A stretch of DNA of 64,000 bases from Myxocyprinus asiaticus (GCF_019703515.2 NC_059351.1:19431501-19495500), one strand, 5' to 3'. Positions 46,714 through 59,602 are shown, numbered from the stretch's first letter. Program-made: numbers and translations. Notes: generated from the sequence alone by a model not told the origin.

Positions 46714-48303
46714 ATTTTCTCCTTCATGTCTCCCACAGCTTGGAGATGTGTCACTGTGCTGAGCTTTTCCCAGCTCTTGCCACGGTAAACAGCCTCACAG
46801 TCAGAAATAAAAGCTAGGGTTTGAAATACACACTGCAAGCATGGTGGCATACTGGAGGAAAATTGCAGAGATTTACGCGTGAAGGAGATGAAAGCGGAGC
46901 GAGCTATTCTGCACTGGATCACTGCGACTGCGAGTCGAGTCTCGGTGGAGCCATGTTCACCTGACAACATCAAAGTGCAGCTGTTCAGCCACATTCTGCA
47001 GAGAAATCAGTCGTCTTCAGGCATGCCAAGCAAGGCAAAAGTGGAAATAAATAAATGCGGAGATGTAAACACAATGTAATCCATTCCTACTTTACACAAT
47101 TATTTAATATTCACTGGACTATAGTAGCCAAAAGCTTCATACAAATTTTTTTTTCCACTAAACATACCGCCTTTAACTTCCACATTTATTACGGAAAGTG
47201 TTTGCACTGACTTAGGCTACTACTGGACGTATTGTAAACAAGATTTTTTACTGCTTACAAAACTTGAAGGGTTGTTGCTTGGTGGTTTCTAACACCATGT
47301 CTTTCAACCTTGAATTTTTCAAGAGTGAGTAAAAATCATCCATCTTTTTGTGTTTGATCCCACTCTGGTGTCCAGACGTGTATCACAGAGTGATGTCTTC
47401 TTAGGTTGACCTTATTATATCAAAAGTGTCACTCTGTGATGTGCACAGTTTGTCTTATCTTATGATGGACATCAAAGTCTGTCCTTGTGTCTCACAATCT
47501 AAAGAATAAGTCAAGCTCTTGGGAACCTTCTCTGTCTTTGAGTTTTCTCATCAGCATGAAGTCTGGTCCATATTGCAGTATGTCCTGGCCAAGAACTGCC
47601 CACTTAGGTAGGAAAGAGACCGTCTGACTGACATGTGAAGCGACCGGTCACAGGGCAGGTTTATCTGAAATTGCTGAAATGTGCAGCATGACCAGTCTGA
47701 TTCCCAAACAAATGACTTTTTATTGAATCATCATGTCCCATTTAAAATTAAGCGTGTTACGGTGTTACGAACAGTTTAAACAAAAATTCATTCTGCTCAT
47801 TCTGTTCCATGAATGAGGCTTGATGGAATGTGAAAATGTCATGCACGCAATCCTGAACCATTTCACAACTATTTCAATTGTGTTATTTTACTTGTGATTT
47901 GCTAACTACTTTCAAACTGTGAATCAGACTTTTGTTGGCTCAGTTTTGGAATCAGTTTTAATTTTTGAGAGGCACATTGCAAGAATTCCAAAAGAGATCT
48001 GAGTCACTTTGACGGACATGCTCTTGGCATGGCCTTTGTTCTGTCATGATTACTCACGTGTTTACTGAAGCTCTTGTGCTATTAGTCGACTCACTGAACT
48101 GCTTAATAAATGTTGCTGTTCACTCTCTATGTGTAAAGAAAACACATCATGTCAAGTGAGGATCTCAACTCATGTGCTGAATCTGATAACAGAGTTGATA
48201 TTATAAGACTGTTGACAAATTGTGGGAATAATATGAAGGAAGTTTGAGTAATTTGAGATGTATGTAAAATCTTCCCTTGAAACAGATATACTGTATATTC
48301 CTA
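46714..48303. other. Unassigned, partly complex DNA
   Basis: A 104-codon minus frame (46680-46994) crosses the palindrome edge and shows no family resemblance. Sequence at 47320-48160 is complex and repeat-free. A host exon cannot be excluded, but no splice-bounded conserved peptide was recognised. Confidence 0.35.
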
Positions 48304-48344
48304 TAAATAAATAAATAAACAAATAAATAAACAAATAAATAACA
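48304..48344. repeat. (AAAT)n microsatellite
   Basis: Ten units with AAAC interruptions. Confidence 0.9.
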
Positions 48345-49244
48345 AATTAATCTTACCACTGGCATGCCAATTTGATTTTGGTTGAGTCCAATTTCAGAGA
48401 TGCAATTTCAGATACAAGATTTTTCTGATTGATTTTCTTGGTTTAAATTTGACACATTTATAAAGTAAAGTAAAACTACAGTCAGGCAAAAATTTGTTTT
48501 GAAGGATGTGGACATTTAGTGAAAATGCATACTCTGACCCGGGTCTGTCAATCTAAAATAAATTCAGATAGCTCTTTCTGGTGATTTTAGTCATACTGCA
48601 AGGCACAATTGAAATCTGTTGGACTTTACTACACAGACAGTAACAGGAATATCAGAAGCCAAAATCAATTCTTTCATCTTTTTGTTAAGTAGGAGCTGCT
48701 CTGTGAAGATCATTTCCATGGAGATGGTGATGAAATTGCTCTTTGAGAGAGCCATAAGGTCACCTGAAAAACTTCATAAAAATACTTTTGTGCCAAAGTA
48801 GAATCACAGATTTCTGTGCATCATTTTCATTAGTTTGCTGGTAATAAAAAGATACATATTTACCATTTAAATGAATAGTCATTATTTATTCACCTTCATG
48901 TTGTTGCTATCTCATAAAAGTAATATTATAATAATAATTATAATTATACATATTATAATATAAAATAGATACCTTAGCCTCTAAAATCTGGTGTTCAAAG
49001 ACTATGTAAAATAGCCAATATACTGTATACCAATGTGTATGTTTGTGTTTTTTTTTTTTTTTTTTAGGAGCCTATGTGAAAAGCAGTTGTGAGAGCGGGT
49101 CCCTGGATGGTTCTATTGATTTGTTGCAGTATTTCTGGACAGACTGAAGCCAGTATATGGACTAATGGGCACTCTTGAGAAATAACACATAAGGCCAACA
49201 GAGGTGTTGTGGAAACTAAATTTTCCAGGAATTTGGGGACCTGC
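48345..49244. other. AT-rich non-coding DNA
   Basis: No coding signal. T-run at 49050-49067 and A-run at 49245-49273. Confidence 0.4.
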
Positions 49245-49300
49245 ACAAAAAAAAAAAAAAAAAAAAAAAAAAGATTTTGTTAATTACTATTTATAAACAT

Positions 49301-50818
49301 TAGGGCTGCAACTAACGATTATTTTGATAATCGACTAATCTAACGATTATTAGGACGATTATTCGACTATTCGGCGATTAATGCAGTGGTTAATCATTAG
49401 CTCTTAACCGACTATTCAGCTTGTGCCCCGACTTAAAAGGTTGTATTAAACGTGCTTACTAACAATACAGAGGACAAATTCATCTTTTTAAAATACCTCT
49501 AAATGATATTCACTGAATTAAAGGAAAAAATACTTTTTATTAAGTTTAATTCAGTAAAAAATTAACTGCAAAATATCCTATTATCATCAAGTGTTTTTGT
49601 CTTGTTTTCCATTTAAAATTGTCTAAAAATCCTTAAAACACGATACATTTACTTGAGAAGCAACGTATAAGATATTTAGACTTGTACCTTAAATATAAGT
49701 GTATTTTGTATATAAGTGTATTTTTTCAATTTGTTATACTTCTGCAAGTGCAGTAAAGACTAAATATACTTATATTCAAGATCTATTCTCTAAAAGCAAG
49801 TCTAAGTACCTTATATGCTGCTTCTCAGATGAATGCATCTTTTTTTTTTTTAAAGGGTTTTTAGACATTTTAAAATATTTGTATTTTTAATATTATATTC
49901 AACATTCTCAGATAACGATTTTTTATTCTGCAGTATAGCTGCTAAAGTAAATGTACATTGTTTTAGATATTATTTTTGGAAAACAAGCCAAAACAAAAAC
50001 AAATCAAAAACGTATTTTGTTGCACCATAAAAAGGGGGAAGACTCTCATCTTTTGGTTCACTTCAGTCTATTTTTAACTCACAAAAAAACAAACTCCCTC
50101 TTATTAATAAAGCTGCATATTGCCAATTTTCTTCACGATAAGAAATGCATAGTGACACATATATTATGATTCAATGAGTCGTGAGCCATCACGTTATAAT
50201 CTAGCTGCATTAAGCGTGTGCACTCGAGGGATGAGCTTCCCTGCGACAGAGTGTGCGTCAGCCGGGTTCAGTTTCAATCTCTCCCCCTTAGATCGGGACA
50301 CTTTGCACAGCTCATAAAAGAGGTGCTGACCGCACAGAGAAATGACAGTTTCGGAGTTTGTAGTTATTTACATGACCTGCTTCCTTATTATTTGAACTTT
50401 AATAAAGCTATCACACATTAAATATGACTGCGTTAAAGATGTAATGCCGGGGTGTTTCCTTTAAAAACGCTCGACACGCAAGTTTTGCTTCAGTGGAGCG
50501 GCAGCTCCAGCTCTGCTTATTTCACAACGAGGGAGTTTCTGTATTTACTTATTTGGTATTATTGCCTCATACTTTGTGATCTACATCCTGAAGCTGTTTG
50601 GAACGTTTAGGGTGCATCTGGACTGTGAGCTGTTTTCTTCCTCTCCTCAGTCAGACACGAACTGCAGTGCTGCTCTCGCGCATCATCATTAGAGTTTCAT
50701 ATGATCTCATGTTACATTAAATGAGACCAAACGACAAATGAAAATATTTGTCGAAATGTTTTTTTTTTTTTTTTTTTTTTGACGTTGTCGATAGCGCTGA
50801 CTAATCGTTTCAGCCCTA
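49301..50818. mobile_element. hAT-like non-autonomous transposon
   Basis: Starts TAGGGCTGCAACTAACGATT and ends aatcgtttCAGCCCTA, inverted repeats of a widespread hAT type. The flanks ataaacat (49293-49300) and atactcat (50819-50826) agree at 6 of 8 positions, as expected for a decayed 8-bp duplication. The first 100 bp are rich in cgattatt repeats. No transposase is visible; a T-run lies at 50759-50780. Confidence 0.82.
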
Positions 50819-50913
50819 ATACTCATTGGTGAAAATATACCTTTAACCTTTACCACGAGGTAAATTCTATAGGTTGTTCTTTTCAGTGTGTGAAATAATT
50901 ATCTTTCTTCAAG

Positions 50914-50948
50914 CTTTTGAAATCTTCATTTCTGTGTCAATCAGGTAA
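50914..50948 (+). repeat. Long perfect direct repeat, copy 1
   Basis: Ttcaagcttttgaaatcttc, then atttctgtgtcaatcaggtaac, is identical at 52575-52615. The preceding bases are also similar, so this is the edge of a local duplication. Confidence 0.8.
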
Positions 50949-51094
50949 CACATCATAAGAAATTGTTTCACAGCTGTTCAAATGCACTTTGGATCACATC
51001 ATTTATATGTATAAATGTTTTCCATCTGAAAGGACTAAATATTAAATGAAACAAATGACAATAAAATGCAAATTAATCTCTTCAGTAATCAGAA

Positions 51095-51223
51095 TACTTT
51101 TTGAATGTAACTGTATTCTAATTACCAATGATTTAAATTGTAACTGTAGTGGAATACAGTTACTTATATTATGTACTTTAAATACGTAATCCCATTACAT
51201 GTATTCCATTACTCCCCAACCCT
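51095..51223 (-). mobile_element. Terminal fragment of a GTTGGGGAGTAA-type DNA element
   Basis: In reverse it begins CAGGGTTGGGGAGTAATGG and continues with atacatgtaatgggattac and gtaactgtattcc. This is a common fish transposon end, distantly like the terminus at 2286. The other end is absent. Confidence 0.55.
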
Positions 51224-51304
51224 GTCTGACATCAACAAATGTATAACCATTCACTTTCAAATGAAAATAAATGAACATTTTCTGAATCAATTTTAAATAA
51301 TTAC

Positions 51305-51995
51305 ATACAAAATTTTATTAAGAATAGATTCAAAAGCTGTTTGATTCATTTCTTTCCATTGTCACACAATGTTGCATACATGAAGCATACCTAAATTATT
51401 ATATAAATTATAATAGAAATGATAAATTAATTAGTAATTTATATATTATAATTACTAAATATATATATTATTATATATATTCCATTCTTTTTATACATGT
51501 TTTTTAACTTAGCAATGAGTTCCATTCTATGCAAGAAAAGTGAATCAAACGAAATAGAGGGCTAAAGACTGTATTGTTGATTGACAACCAGGGTCTGAAA
51601 TAAAAAATAAAAAAATAAAAAAATAAAAAAATTAATTGGCATTGACAAGATTTTATTAAGAATAAATTAAAAAGCTGTCTTTGATAAATTTCCGTGGTCG
51701 AATAATGTTGCCTACAATCAACTTACCTAAAATGATGATATAAATTATAATGTAAATTATAATATAATTTGTAATTTTATTATATTATAATATGAAAATT
51801 GCATAACTTATTTATATAAACTGTATATAATTATATTATTATGTCAGGTTTTTATATATGCTTTTTTAATTAATTAAGCAATGAGGTCCATTCTATGCAA
51901 GAAAAGCAAATCAAACCTTTTTAAAACAATGTTTTCATAATGTGCGAAATAGAGGGCTAAAGACTGTTATGTTGATTGACAACCAGGGTCTAAAA
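51305..51995 (+). repeat. Tandem duplication with ~370-bp period
   Basis: Gattttattaagaata, then gcaatgagttccattctatg (51512), gaaatagagggctaaagact and gattgacaaccagggtct occur once in 51305-51590 and again in 51645-51990 (second marker at 51884). (AAAT)-like filler lies at 51600-51635. Confidence 0.8.
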
Positions 51996-52192
51996 TTAAC
52001 ACTCGCAAAAGTTCAGAAAGAGAGAAAAAATGGCCGTTGACAAGTTGGGTGGTAACTTTATAAGGAACTGCAACATTATACATGGTTTTAAACTGAATTA
52101 TAAGAACAATAATCTGACTTAAGTGGCGTGCGTGACTTAAATAATTTATAAATCTTCTACTAAATAAAACTTAAATTTAGACTAAATGCAGG

Positions 52193-52330
52193 GCCATAAC
52201 CACCATAAACATTGAGGGGGACATATCCCACCCAATATTCATAATAGTGGTCTACTGATATGGTTTTTTTCAATGGTTGATTTTTAAATTATTACATTTG
52301 GTACCCCCCAGTCCTGAGTATGTGGTTACA
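52193..52330 (+). repeat. Second copy of the repeat at 10308-10395
   Basis: Ggccataaccaccataaaca and ttgagggggacatatcc resemble the earlier copy; this one is longer. Family unknown. Confidence 0.45.
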
Positions 52331-52574
52331 TCCTTGACTAGATGTCTTCTAACTTTTACCTCAGTGGCAAAATATCCACTAGAAGTTCATCTATGAACCT
52401 TGAAAACAAAAAGAATGTCACAAAAAATAAAACAAAATTGAGTACTCCATTAATTTTAGGGTTGCTAACTCTCTCGTATTATCTGGGACACCCCATATTT
52501 TGACAGAAATGAAAACACCCCATATGGGAAGCCTATAGGAACTTCTTTGTAGTGAATCTGTGATTAATATAATT

Positions 52575-52615
52575 TCAAGCTTTTGAAATCTTCATTTCTG
52601 TGTCAATCAGGTAAC
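52575..52615 (+). repeat. Long perfect direct repeat, copy 2
   Basis: Identical to 50914-50948 and extending a few bases further, about 1.67 kb apart. Confidence 0.8.
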
Positions 52616-53654
52616 CATTTTCCTTTAATTTCATTCAGTGTTTTAAAGAGAAACTTTGCCTTTCATTTTTATTTCTGATAAAACATCACATTTTTGGCCT
52701 GTTTTGTAAACATTTCCAGTGTGTTTGTTCTGAAATAGGAACATGAGATTGGATTGGGCTCTGAGGGAACACACACATTTACATCAACTGGGAGACAGAT
52801 GAAGGCGAAATCAATTAAGCTGAACGAGCTTATTAGCGGCTGATGGCAATGTGCGAGCGAGCGAACGTTATCCAAGCTGCAACTGCTGCAGCTGGGTTAT
52901 TTTGTCTTTCGATTGTCTATTGATCAGAGTAATACAATTTTTAATACTGCAACTTCAAAAGACATACAGAATTCTCCATATACAGTTCCTGTTCAAGCCA
53001 AATAAAGTGATTAGTCTACTGTCTCTGGGAAAACATAGCAGAAATAGAACAAAATCAGCTGTTCTCATTTCCTGCGAGTGCTAATGACTTTTATTGAATG
53101 CAGCGTGTGAGTCAGCCGGAAAAGCACTCGATGCGCCTGCTGCTCGTAATGATATGAACAAAAGAGAAGTTTCAAAGTGTGCGGCGCTTGTAGGTCACTC
53201 AAGGTCCCTCAATTTAATGATGACTCTTTGGCTTCCTCCACTATCAGTGCCTTCAGAAGTCCCCTGGACAGCGTGTCTCAGAATAAAAAATTGTTTGACT
53301 GAGCTAAATCAGTTTTCGTTCTTTTGTTTCATATTTTTCTTGATGAGGAATTAGCTCAACCTCTCACCTTGTTAATGATGTCTCTTTGCCCAGTGTACAG
53401 AAGCCACCCATTGGATGTGTCTTGAAATTTGTGACCATATTCCAGGTGTCCAAATTTACACAACTTTTGGGATGTGTCAGTCCATCTGGAAACAAAGTTG
53501 TGTATACAAGGTGCCAAGCTGATACAGTGAGGGCTTTTGAGGAAGAAGCAAACTAGCCTGAATTCATACAAATTACGTGATATTTTAGATATTTTTGCTA
53601 GATGATATAACATGGTTAATTATACATATTGCAGCAATGAAATGTCTAATGTGT
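52616..53654. other. Repeat-free stretch, candidate conserved DNA at 52790-53330
   Basis: Complex, balanced sequence, including a patch (gaaatcaattaagctgaac, ttattagcggctgatggc) with homeodomain-type core sites. No coding frame is convincing. The suggestion of regulatory function is an inference from composition. Confidence 0.3.
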
Positions 53655-53800
53655 GCTGCTAAAAGAGAGTTAATTGTTCTCCCAAACAGAGTTTTTTTAA
53701 AGGTTAATGCTCTATTGAATTTTAAATCAACAAAACTGACCTCCCTACCCTAAACCTTAAACCTAACCTGATATTTGTCAGATAAAGCAAATGTGAGATG
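53655..53800 (+). repeat. Second copy of the repeat at 1185-1330
   Basis: See the first copy; same orientation, similar length. Confidence 0.6.
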
Positions 53801-54172
53801 AAAAACATACAAATCAGGCATCAAATTTTAGTGTAGCCTCTAATCTAATTTTTTAGGCTTGGGGTTTGGGTTAGGGCTTAAACATTTGCTAAAAACTGTT
53901 ATAAAGTTGGTTGTAAAATGGGAGTAGAAGTCATATGTTTTTGTATGAGCCAACTCGTACAATTTCTTTTGATTTTGCCATCTTCTACAAATTATTATGG
54001 GTTGAATGAAGTTGCAAATATACAGTCAATCAGCTTCAACCTGCCTGGAACATCCCAGAAGCGACATATCAGACTGGAACTGGTGATTTCAGTCAGCTCT
54101 TGTCATTTTTGTGTGTATTGTTTATCATAATACATGTGGACAGGGTGAGTGGGGTCCAGAGTGACCCCACGT

Positions 54173-55670
54173 GTGGAGTGGCATGAAACAACTTACGAAT
54201 TACAGGACTCCTACCCCCAACCCTATGGTGGACCAACAACTGGCTGACAATCTACTGTAGATTTGAAAGTCCCAAGCTCACTCCCCACACCCACTCTGAC
54301 CTTCACTTCACACAAACACCAACACCTCCTGCAACCCCCCTCCTCCCCCCTCCTGCTACTCAACCTGCACTTAAGATCTGTGAAGATGATGTGTGCCGTG
54401 TCTTTCGAAAACAAATTATAAGGAAAGCACAGGGCCCAGATGGCATTTCACCTGCATGTCTTAGATCCTGTGCTAACCAGCTGGCCCCCATCTTCACACA
54501 GATTTTCAATAGATCACTGGAGCAGTGTGAAGTCCCATGCTGCTTCAAACATTCCACTATCATCCCCATCCCAAAGAAACCAAAAATCACAGGACTTAAT
54601 GACTACAGACCTGTCGCCCTGACGTCTGTGGTCATGAAGTCATTTGAGAGACCGGTGTTGGCCCACCTGAAGGACATCACTGGACCCTTTCTAGATCCCC
54701 TTCAATTTGCTTATCGAGCAAACAGTTCTGTGGATGATGCAGTCAACATGGGATTGCATCATATCCTGCAACATCTGGACAGACCAGGGACATATGCAAG
54801 GATCCTTTTGTGGACTTCAGTTCGGCTTTCAACACCATCATCCCAGCTATTCTCCGGACTAAATTACACAAACTCTCTGTTCCCACATCTATCTGTCAGT
54901 GGATTACCAGCTTTCTGACAGACAGGCAGCAGCTTGTGAGACAGGGGAAACTCACTTCCAGCACCTGTACAATCAGCACTGGTGCCCCCCAGGGATGTGT
55001 GCTCTCCCCACTACTCTTCTCCCTCTACACCAATGACTGCATCGCCAAGGACCCCTCTGTCAAGCTCCTGAAATTTGCAGATGACACCACTGTCATCGGC
55101 CTCATCTGAGATGACGATGAGTCTGCATACAGAAAGGAGGTTAAACAGCTGGCTGTCTGGTGCAGTCAAAACAGCCTTGAGCTGAACACGCTCAAAACGG
55201 TGGAGATGATTGTGGACTTTAGGAGGAACCCCCAACACTGCCCCCCCCCCTCACCATTCTAAACAGCACTGTGGCAGCAGTGGAGTCATTCAGGTTCCTG
55301 GGCACTACCATCTCACAGGACCTGAAGTGGGAGACCCACATTGACTCCACTGTGAAAAAGGCCCAGCAGAGGTTGTACTTCCTTTGCCAGCTGAGGAAGT
55401 TCAACCTGCCACAGGTGCTGCTGATACAGTTCTATTCAGCAGTCATTGAGTCTGTCCTCTGCACTTCTATAACTGTCTGGTTTGGTTCAGCTACGAAGTC
55501 GGATATCAGAAGATACAAAGGACAGTTCGGACTGCTGAGAGGATTATTGGTTGCCCCCTGCCCTCCCTTCAAGAACTATACACTTCCAGAGTGAGGAAAA
55601 AGGCTGGAAAAATCACTCTGGACCACTCACCCTGCCCACTACCTTTTTAAACTGTTGCCTTCTGGCCGAC
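54173..55670 (+). pseudogene. LINE reverse transcriptase (copy B)
   Basis: [49 protein letters not shown]; then a one-base loss near 54810, followed by [14 protein letters not shown] (motif A), [21 protein letters not shown] and [12 protein letters not shown] (FADD box). A TGA follows GLI at 55107-55109, the same place as in copy A. A frameshift around a C-run (55235-55252) precedes FLGTTISQDLKWETHI. A 12-base loss near 54250 removes part of the linker. Confidence 0.85.
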
Positions 55671-55879
55671 GCTTCAGAGCTCTGAGCACCAGAACCGTCA
55701 GGTACAGGAACAGTTTTTTCCCCCAGGCTATCCATCTCATGAACAGTTAAAACTGCCCCTTTGAGCAAAAATTAATGTGCAATACACAGCTTAGTCTTTT
55801 GATATTATCCAACACATCCTACCTCTTCTGCCATTACATTCCCTTGCACTGTATATAACCGATTTGTATTTAGATTTGC

Positions 55880-56042
55880 ACTACGTATGTGTGTGTGTGT
55901 GTGTGCGTGTGTGTGTGTATATGTATGCATGTATGTGTATGTGTATATGCATGTATATATGTATGTGTTTTTATGTGTGTGTGCATGTATATGTGTGTGT
56001 ATATATATATTATATATATACATATGTATGTATGTATGTGTG

Positions 56043-56111
<69 letters not shown>
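55880..56111. repeat. (GT)n/(TA)n microsatellite inside the LINE 3' UTR
   Basis: GT-rich, TATG-rich and pure TA blocks follow each other. The same position in copy A also holds low-complexity sequence. Confidence 0.95.
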
Positions 56112-56116
<5 letters not shown>

Positions 56117-56308
56117 TTAGTCTATTGTGTATTCTATATATACTTTTTTCTTTTCAATATTTATCTATTTTTTTATTCAATTTTAATTATTTTCTTAAAA
56201 GTCTTGTTGCTGTTTTTATATTGTTGTGTACTGGAAGCTCCTGTCACCAAGACAAATTCCTTGTATGCGCAAGCATACTTGGCAATAAAGCTCATTCTGA
56301 TTCTGATA

Positions 56309-56722
56309 ACAGAGTGTAGGTGATCTATGGCCACACTGTCTGAGGTAAATGAATTTGGGTCTGAACCAAATGCTCTACAGTGAAAACGTATCAAAGTCAA
56401 TTGTTTTGATCCATTAACACAGCACAGTGAACTGACCTCAGATCAGTGTTGATCCTGTTTTCCCATTTTTCGAGTGGGATTATGGTGTTTGTGTGGCATA
56501 ACAGAATGACAATTCAGTCTCGCGGTCACAACTGGCCATCGGTGGGTTTCTACTGTGCAGCAGATGGATGTCACATTTAGCCTGATGGGCAAGTGACCCT
56601 GAAACCCTGTCGCTGACAGACCCCTCAAATGAGCCAGCAGAGGGGGTTTACACAGAGGCGGGCAGGTGATAAAAATTTATGGACCTAAAATATACACTTT
56701 ATATTATACATTAATTAATATT
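56309..56722. other. Complex non-coding stretch
   Basis: 56440-56650 is balanced in base composition and repeat-free. A candidate for conserved non-coding sequence, unverified. Confidence 0.3.
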
Positions 56723-57331
56723 TTAAAGGAATATTCTGGGTTCAATACAAGTTACGCTCAGTCGACAGCATATAGGGCATAATGTTGTTTACAAAAAAAA
56801 ATTATTTCGACTTGTCCACAAAAATCTGAGTTACAGAGGCACTTACAATGGAAGTGAATGGGGCCAATCCGTTAACGTTAAAACACTCACTGTTTCAAAA
56901 GTATAGCCACAAGACGTAAACAATATGTGTGTTAACATGATTTTAATGTGATAAAATGAATAACCTTTTCTGTGTAAAGCCATATTCAATTTTACAACTT
57001 CGTTGTCATGACAGCGTAACGGCTTAAAACCTAAAACCTTCAAAGAACTGTAAAAATGATGATTTAAACAACTTTACAGCTCAAATAATGCACAAGTTTT
57101 AACAGAAGAATTAACATAAGTTCATGATTTTATAAAATTATAAGATTCACATTTCTGCCTTCAAAACCTCCAAAAATTGGCCACATTTACTTCCATTGTA
57201 AGTGCCTCACTGTAACCTCAATTGTTGCTTTTTTTTAAAGAAAAGGAGAGATGAGTCGAAATACAATCAACATTATGCTACAAATTCTGTTGATTGAGCT
57301 TAACTTGCATTGAACCAGAATATTATTTTAA
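56723..57331. mobile_element. Second TTAA-flanked fold-back element (different family)
   Basis: TTAA at 56723-56726 and 57328-57331. Left GGAATATTCTGGGTTCAATA and right ttgaaccagaatatt are inverted. Further inward pairs are aagttacgctcagtcgacag / gttgattgagcttaact, gcataatgttg / caacattatgc and cacttacaatggaagt / acttccattgtaagtg. No coding sequence. Its ends differ from those at 36085. Confidence 0.85.
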
Positions 57332-58914
57332 CTATTCAGTTAAAGAGATTTGATTATACAATGTGCATATGAAGCACAGGTAAACGATTGTAAATAACTG
57401 ACCTCATATGGCTTTATCAGTGAATTAGCTCTGATGTTCCAGCTGTTTCACAGGAAGTTCATCTGTTGTTATAGAAACACAAGAGTAAACAATTTGAGTG
57501 GGTGGAGACAGATGCTGTTATGAATACTAATTATTTTCTCAATAATGCTTTAAAAATCAATCAATAATGATACACAACACCACCCAAACTTTATAAACCA
57601 TAATGATCAATCACAAAGATAAGAACAAAGTATGATCAACAGATTCTCCTGTGAAGATTGTAAATTTCACAATTAGGAAATAAAATCACAAACACATGAA
57701 AACATTCTGAAATATTCAACACTGTGTTTTTATCATTTGAGTGGATATCAGTGTTGAATTTACTGCACTAAAGTGATTTTTTGTGACATATTTTGGAAAA
57801 AGAAAATTAATTATTGAATAAATAATTGATTAAATACAATATCTTCATCTGAACACAAATTGAAAATATTGAATATCTGATCATAATATCTCCATAATGA
57901 GCCTGAAATACTAAATTATGAAGATTTTTCTGCTCATAACTTGCCAAATATGAAAAGCGTATTCCTCATTTCAAACAATTAGGTCTCTCCTCTTCCCCAA
58001 AGAGCCAATTAATTGTGCATTAATCATTTCATTCAATTTAAAGGGAAAAGTATGCTTGAATCAGAAGTCAGAGTTGTTAATTGTTTATTTTTTTTGGCTG
58101 AAGTTCTCATTTGTCACTCATAAGTGTCCATCAGGAAGGTCTTGAGTCCATTATCATATCTTAATTGCTTCATTAGCACTCGAGGGCAAAGCGTGGGTTT
58201 ATAAACATATGCGCTCCATTTTCCGTCCTTGTGGCTTTTCATTTTATTTTCAGTCTCTTAGGTTAGTAAAATGCTTTATATGTATTTTAGATTACATTAT
58301 AGGATTTTGGATATCTTCAAAAACAAAATTTAATTATTTTACATGTCTGAATTTAACTCCCAATGCATTTTACTTGATAATTACATTGTTCATTGAAGCA
58401 CTGCAAATAACAACAAAAGTAACATTTTATAGGTTCACTCTGTAATTTTTTTCCCAATTAAAAGTGTTACTCCTAAAGAAATCAATTGTAATTTTGAAAC
58501 ATTTGTATAAAATCATGACCACTCTCATGAGATGAGATCATATCAGTGACCGTATAAACCTGTTTTATTCTACATGTGGCAGGGGTGCACTCATGGGGGC
58601 TGCCATTTTAGAATCACATGACCATCTGAATACTACTCGCTTAATCTCAGTAACCGTCTTGTTATTGGACATTTTCACTCTTGGATTAAATTAATCATGG
58701 CTGATTGTGAATAGTGAACTTCTTCAATGGCATCTGTACCTGAAAACTATTAATTTTGAATGATGCTGCATCCAAACCACCAGGTGTCACTGTAAGAGAT
58801 GACAAAAGCAAAAAGTTACTGAGTGCACATTTAAGAATCAGAACAAACTTTTTTTTTGTTGTTTTTTTTATTTTTTTTATTAAACCCAAGTAAACTTTAA
58901 AGGGGATTTTACTT
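57332..58914. other. AT-rich stretch with candidate conserved DNA at 57990-58200
   Basis: No element ends or coding regions. At 57990-58200, several TAATTA/ATTAAT core sites lie in complex sequence (gccaattaattgtgcatt, atcttaattgcttcattagc), a look shared by developmental enhancers. T-run at 58848-58880. Confidence 0.35.
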
Positions 58915-59030
58915 TATCATTCTGGGACTCAGAAAAATAAATAAATACTATAACTAAAAATAAAATAACTAAAATAAATAACTAACTAAATAAAATATTT
59001 TAAAAATCTAAAATATAAATAAATAATTAA
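58915..59030. repeat. A-rich (AAAT/AACT)n run
   Basis: Irregular aaataaata and aactaaataa repeats. Confidence 0.7.
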
Positions 59031-59089
59031 TAGTGTTTGGAGCAGGAAACATTCCATAAACATTCTAAAGTTCCATTACCTTGTTACAC

Positions 59090-59514
59090 AGGTCTTTTGA
59101 CAGTTCTTTTCTGCTCCTCATGGCTCAGTATCTAGCCTGCTCAGTGCATCCACGTGAGAACTAACAAACTCATTAACTGTTTATACACAGACACTAATTG
59201 CAAATTAAAAAGCCACAGGTGTGGGAAATTAACCTTTAATTGCCATTTAAACCTGTGTGTGTGTCACCTTGCATGTCTGTAACAAGGCCAAACATTCAAG
59301 GGTATGTGAACTTTTGATCAGGGCCATTTGGGTGATTTCTGTTATCATTTTGATTTAAAAAGGAGCCAAACAACTATGTGATAATAAATGGCTTCATATG
59401 ATCACTATCCTTAAATAAAAGACCGTTTTTTTGATTGATCAGTCATATTTTCAAAATCAATGCCAAAATTTCACAATTTCTGCCAGGGTATGCAAACTTT
59501 TGAGCACAACTGTA
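59090..59514 (+). mobile_element. Right half of a Tc1-like element
   Basis: It ends ggtatgcaaacttttgagca followed by caactgta and TA, a common fish Tc1-like terminus. The upstream 400 bp (cacaggtgtgggaaattaac, gggtatgtgaacttttgatc) belong to the same repeat. The left end and transposase are absent. Confidence 0.5.
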
Positions 59515-59516
59515 TA

Positions 59517-59593
<77 letters not shown>
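59515..59593. repeat. (TA)n microsatellite
   Basis: About 36 TA units lying directly at the end of the Tc1-like fragment, consistent with insertion into or growth from TA. Confidence 0.95.

Positions 59594-59602
<9 letters not shown>

Larger units (their letters stand above)
54137..56308 (+). mobile_element. 5'-truncated LINE, same family as copy A (copy B)
   Basis: From about 54170 it follows the copy A sequence closely on the opposite strand, with a reverse transcriptase, a 3' UTR filled with (GT)n/(TA)n, and an attctgattctgat tail. The endonuclease is missing. The first 26 bases or so (54139-54164) are not 5' sequence: they match the element's own 3' coding region in inverted orientation. 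Confidence 0.85.

Noticed and set aside
46680..46994. 104-codon minus frame as a host exon
   Set aside because: It overlaps the palindrome edge, has no recognisable family, and no splice context supports it.
55864..56323. Long open frames of Tyr-Ile and Cys-Val repeats
   Set aside because: They are translations of (GT)n/(TA)n microsatellites; the same applies at 24937-25194, 25278-25510, 43827-44018 and 59431-59634.
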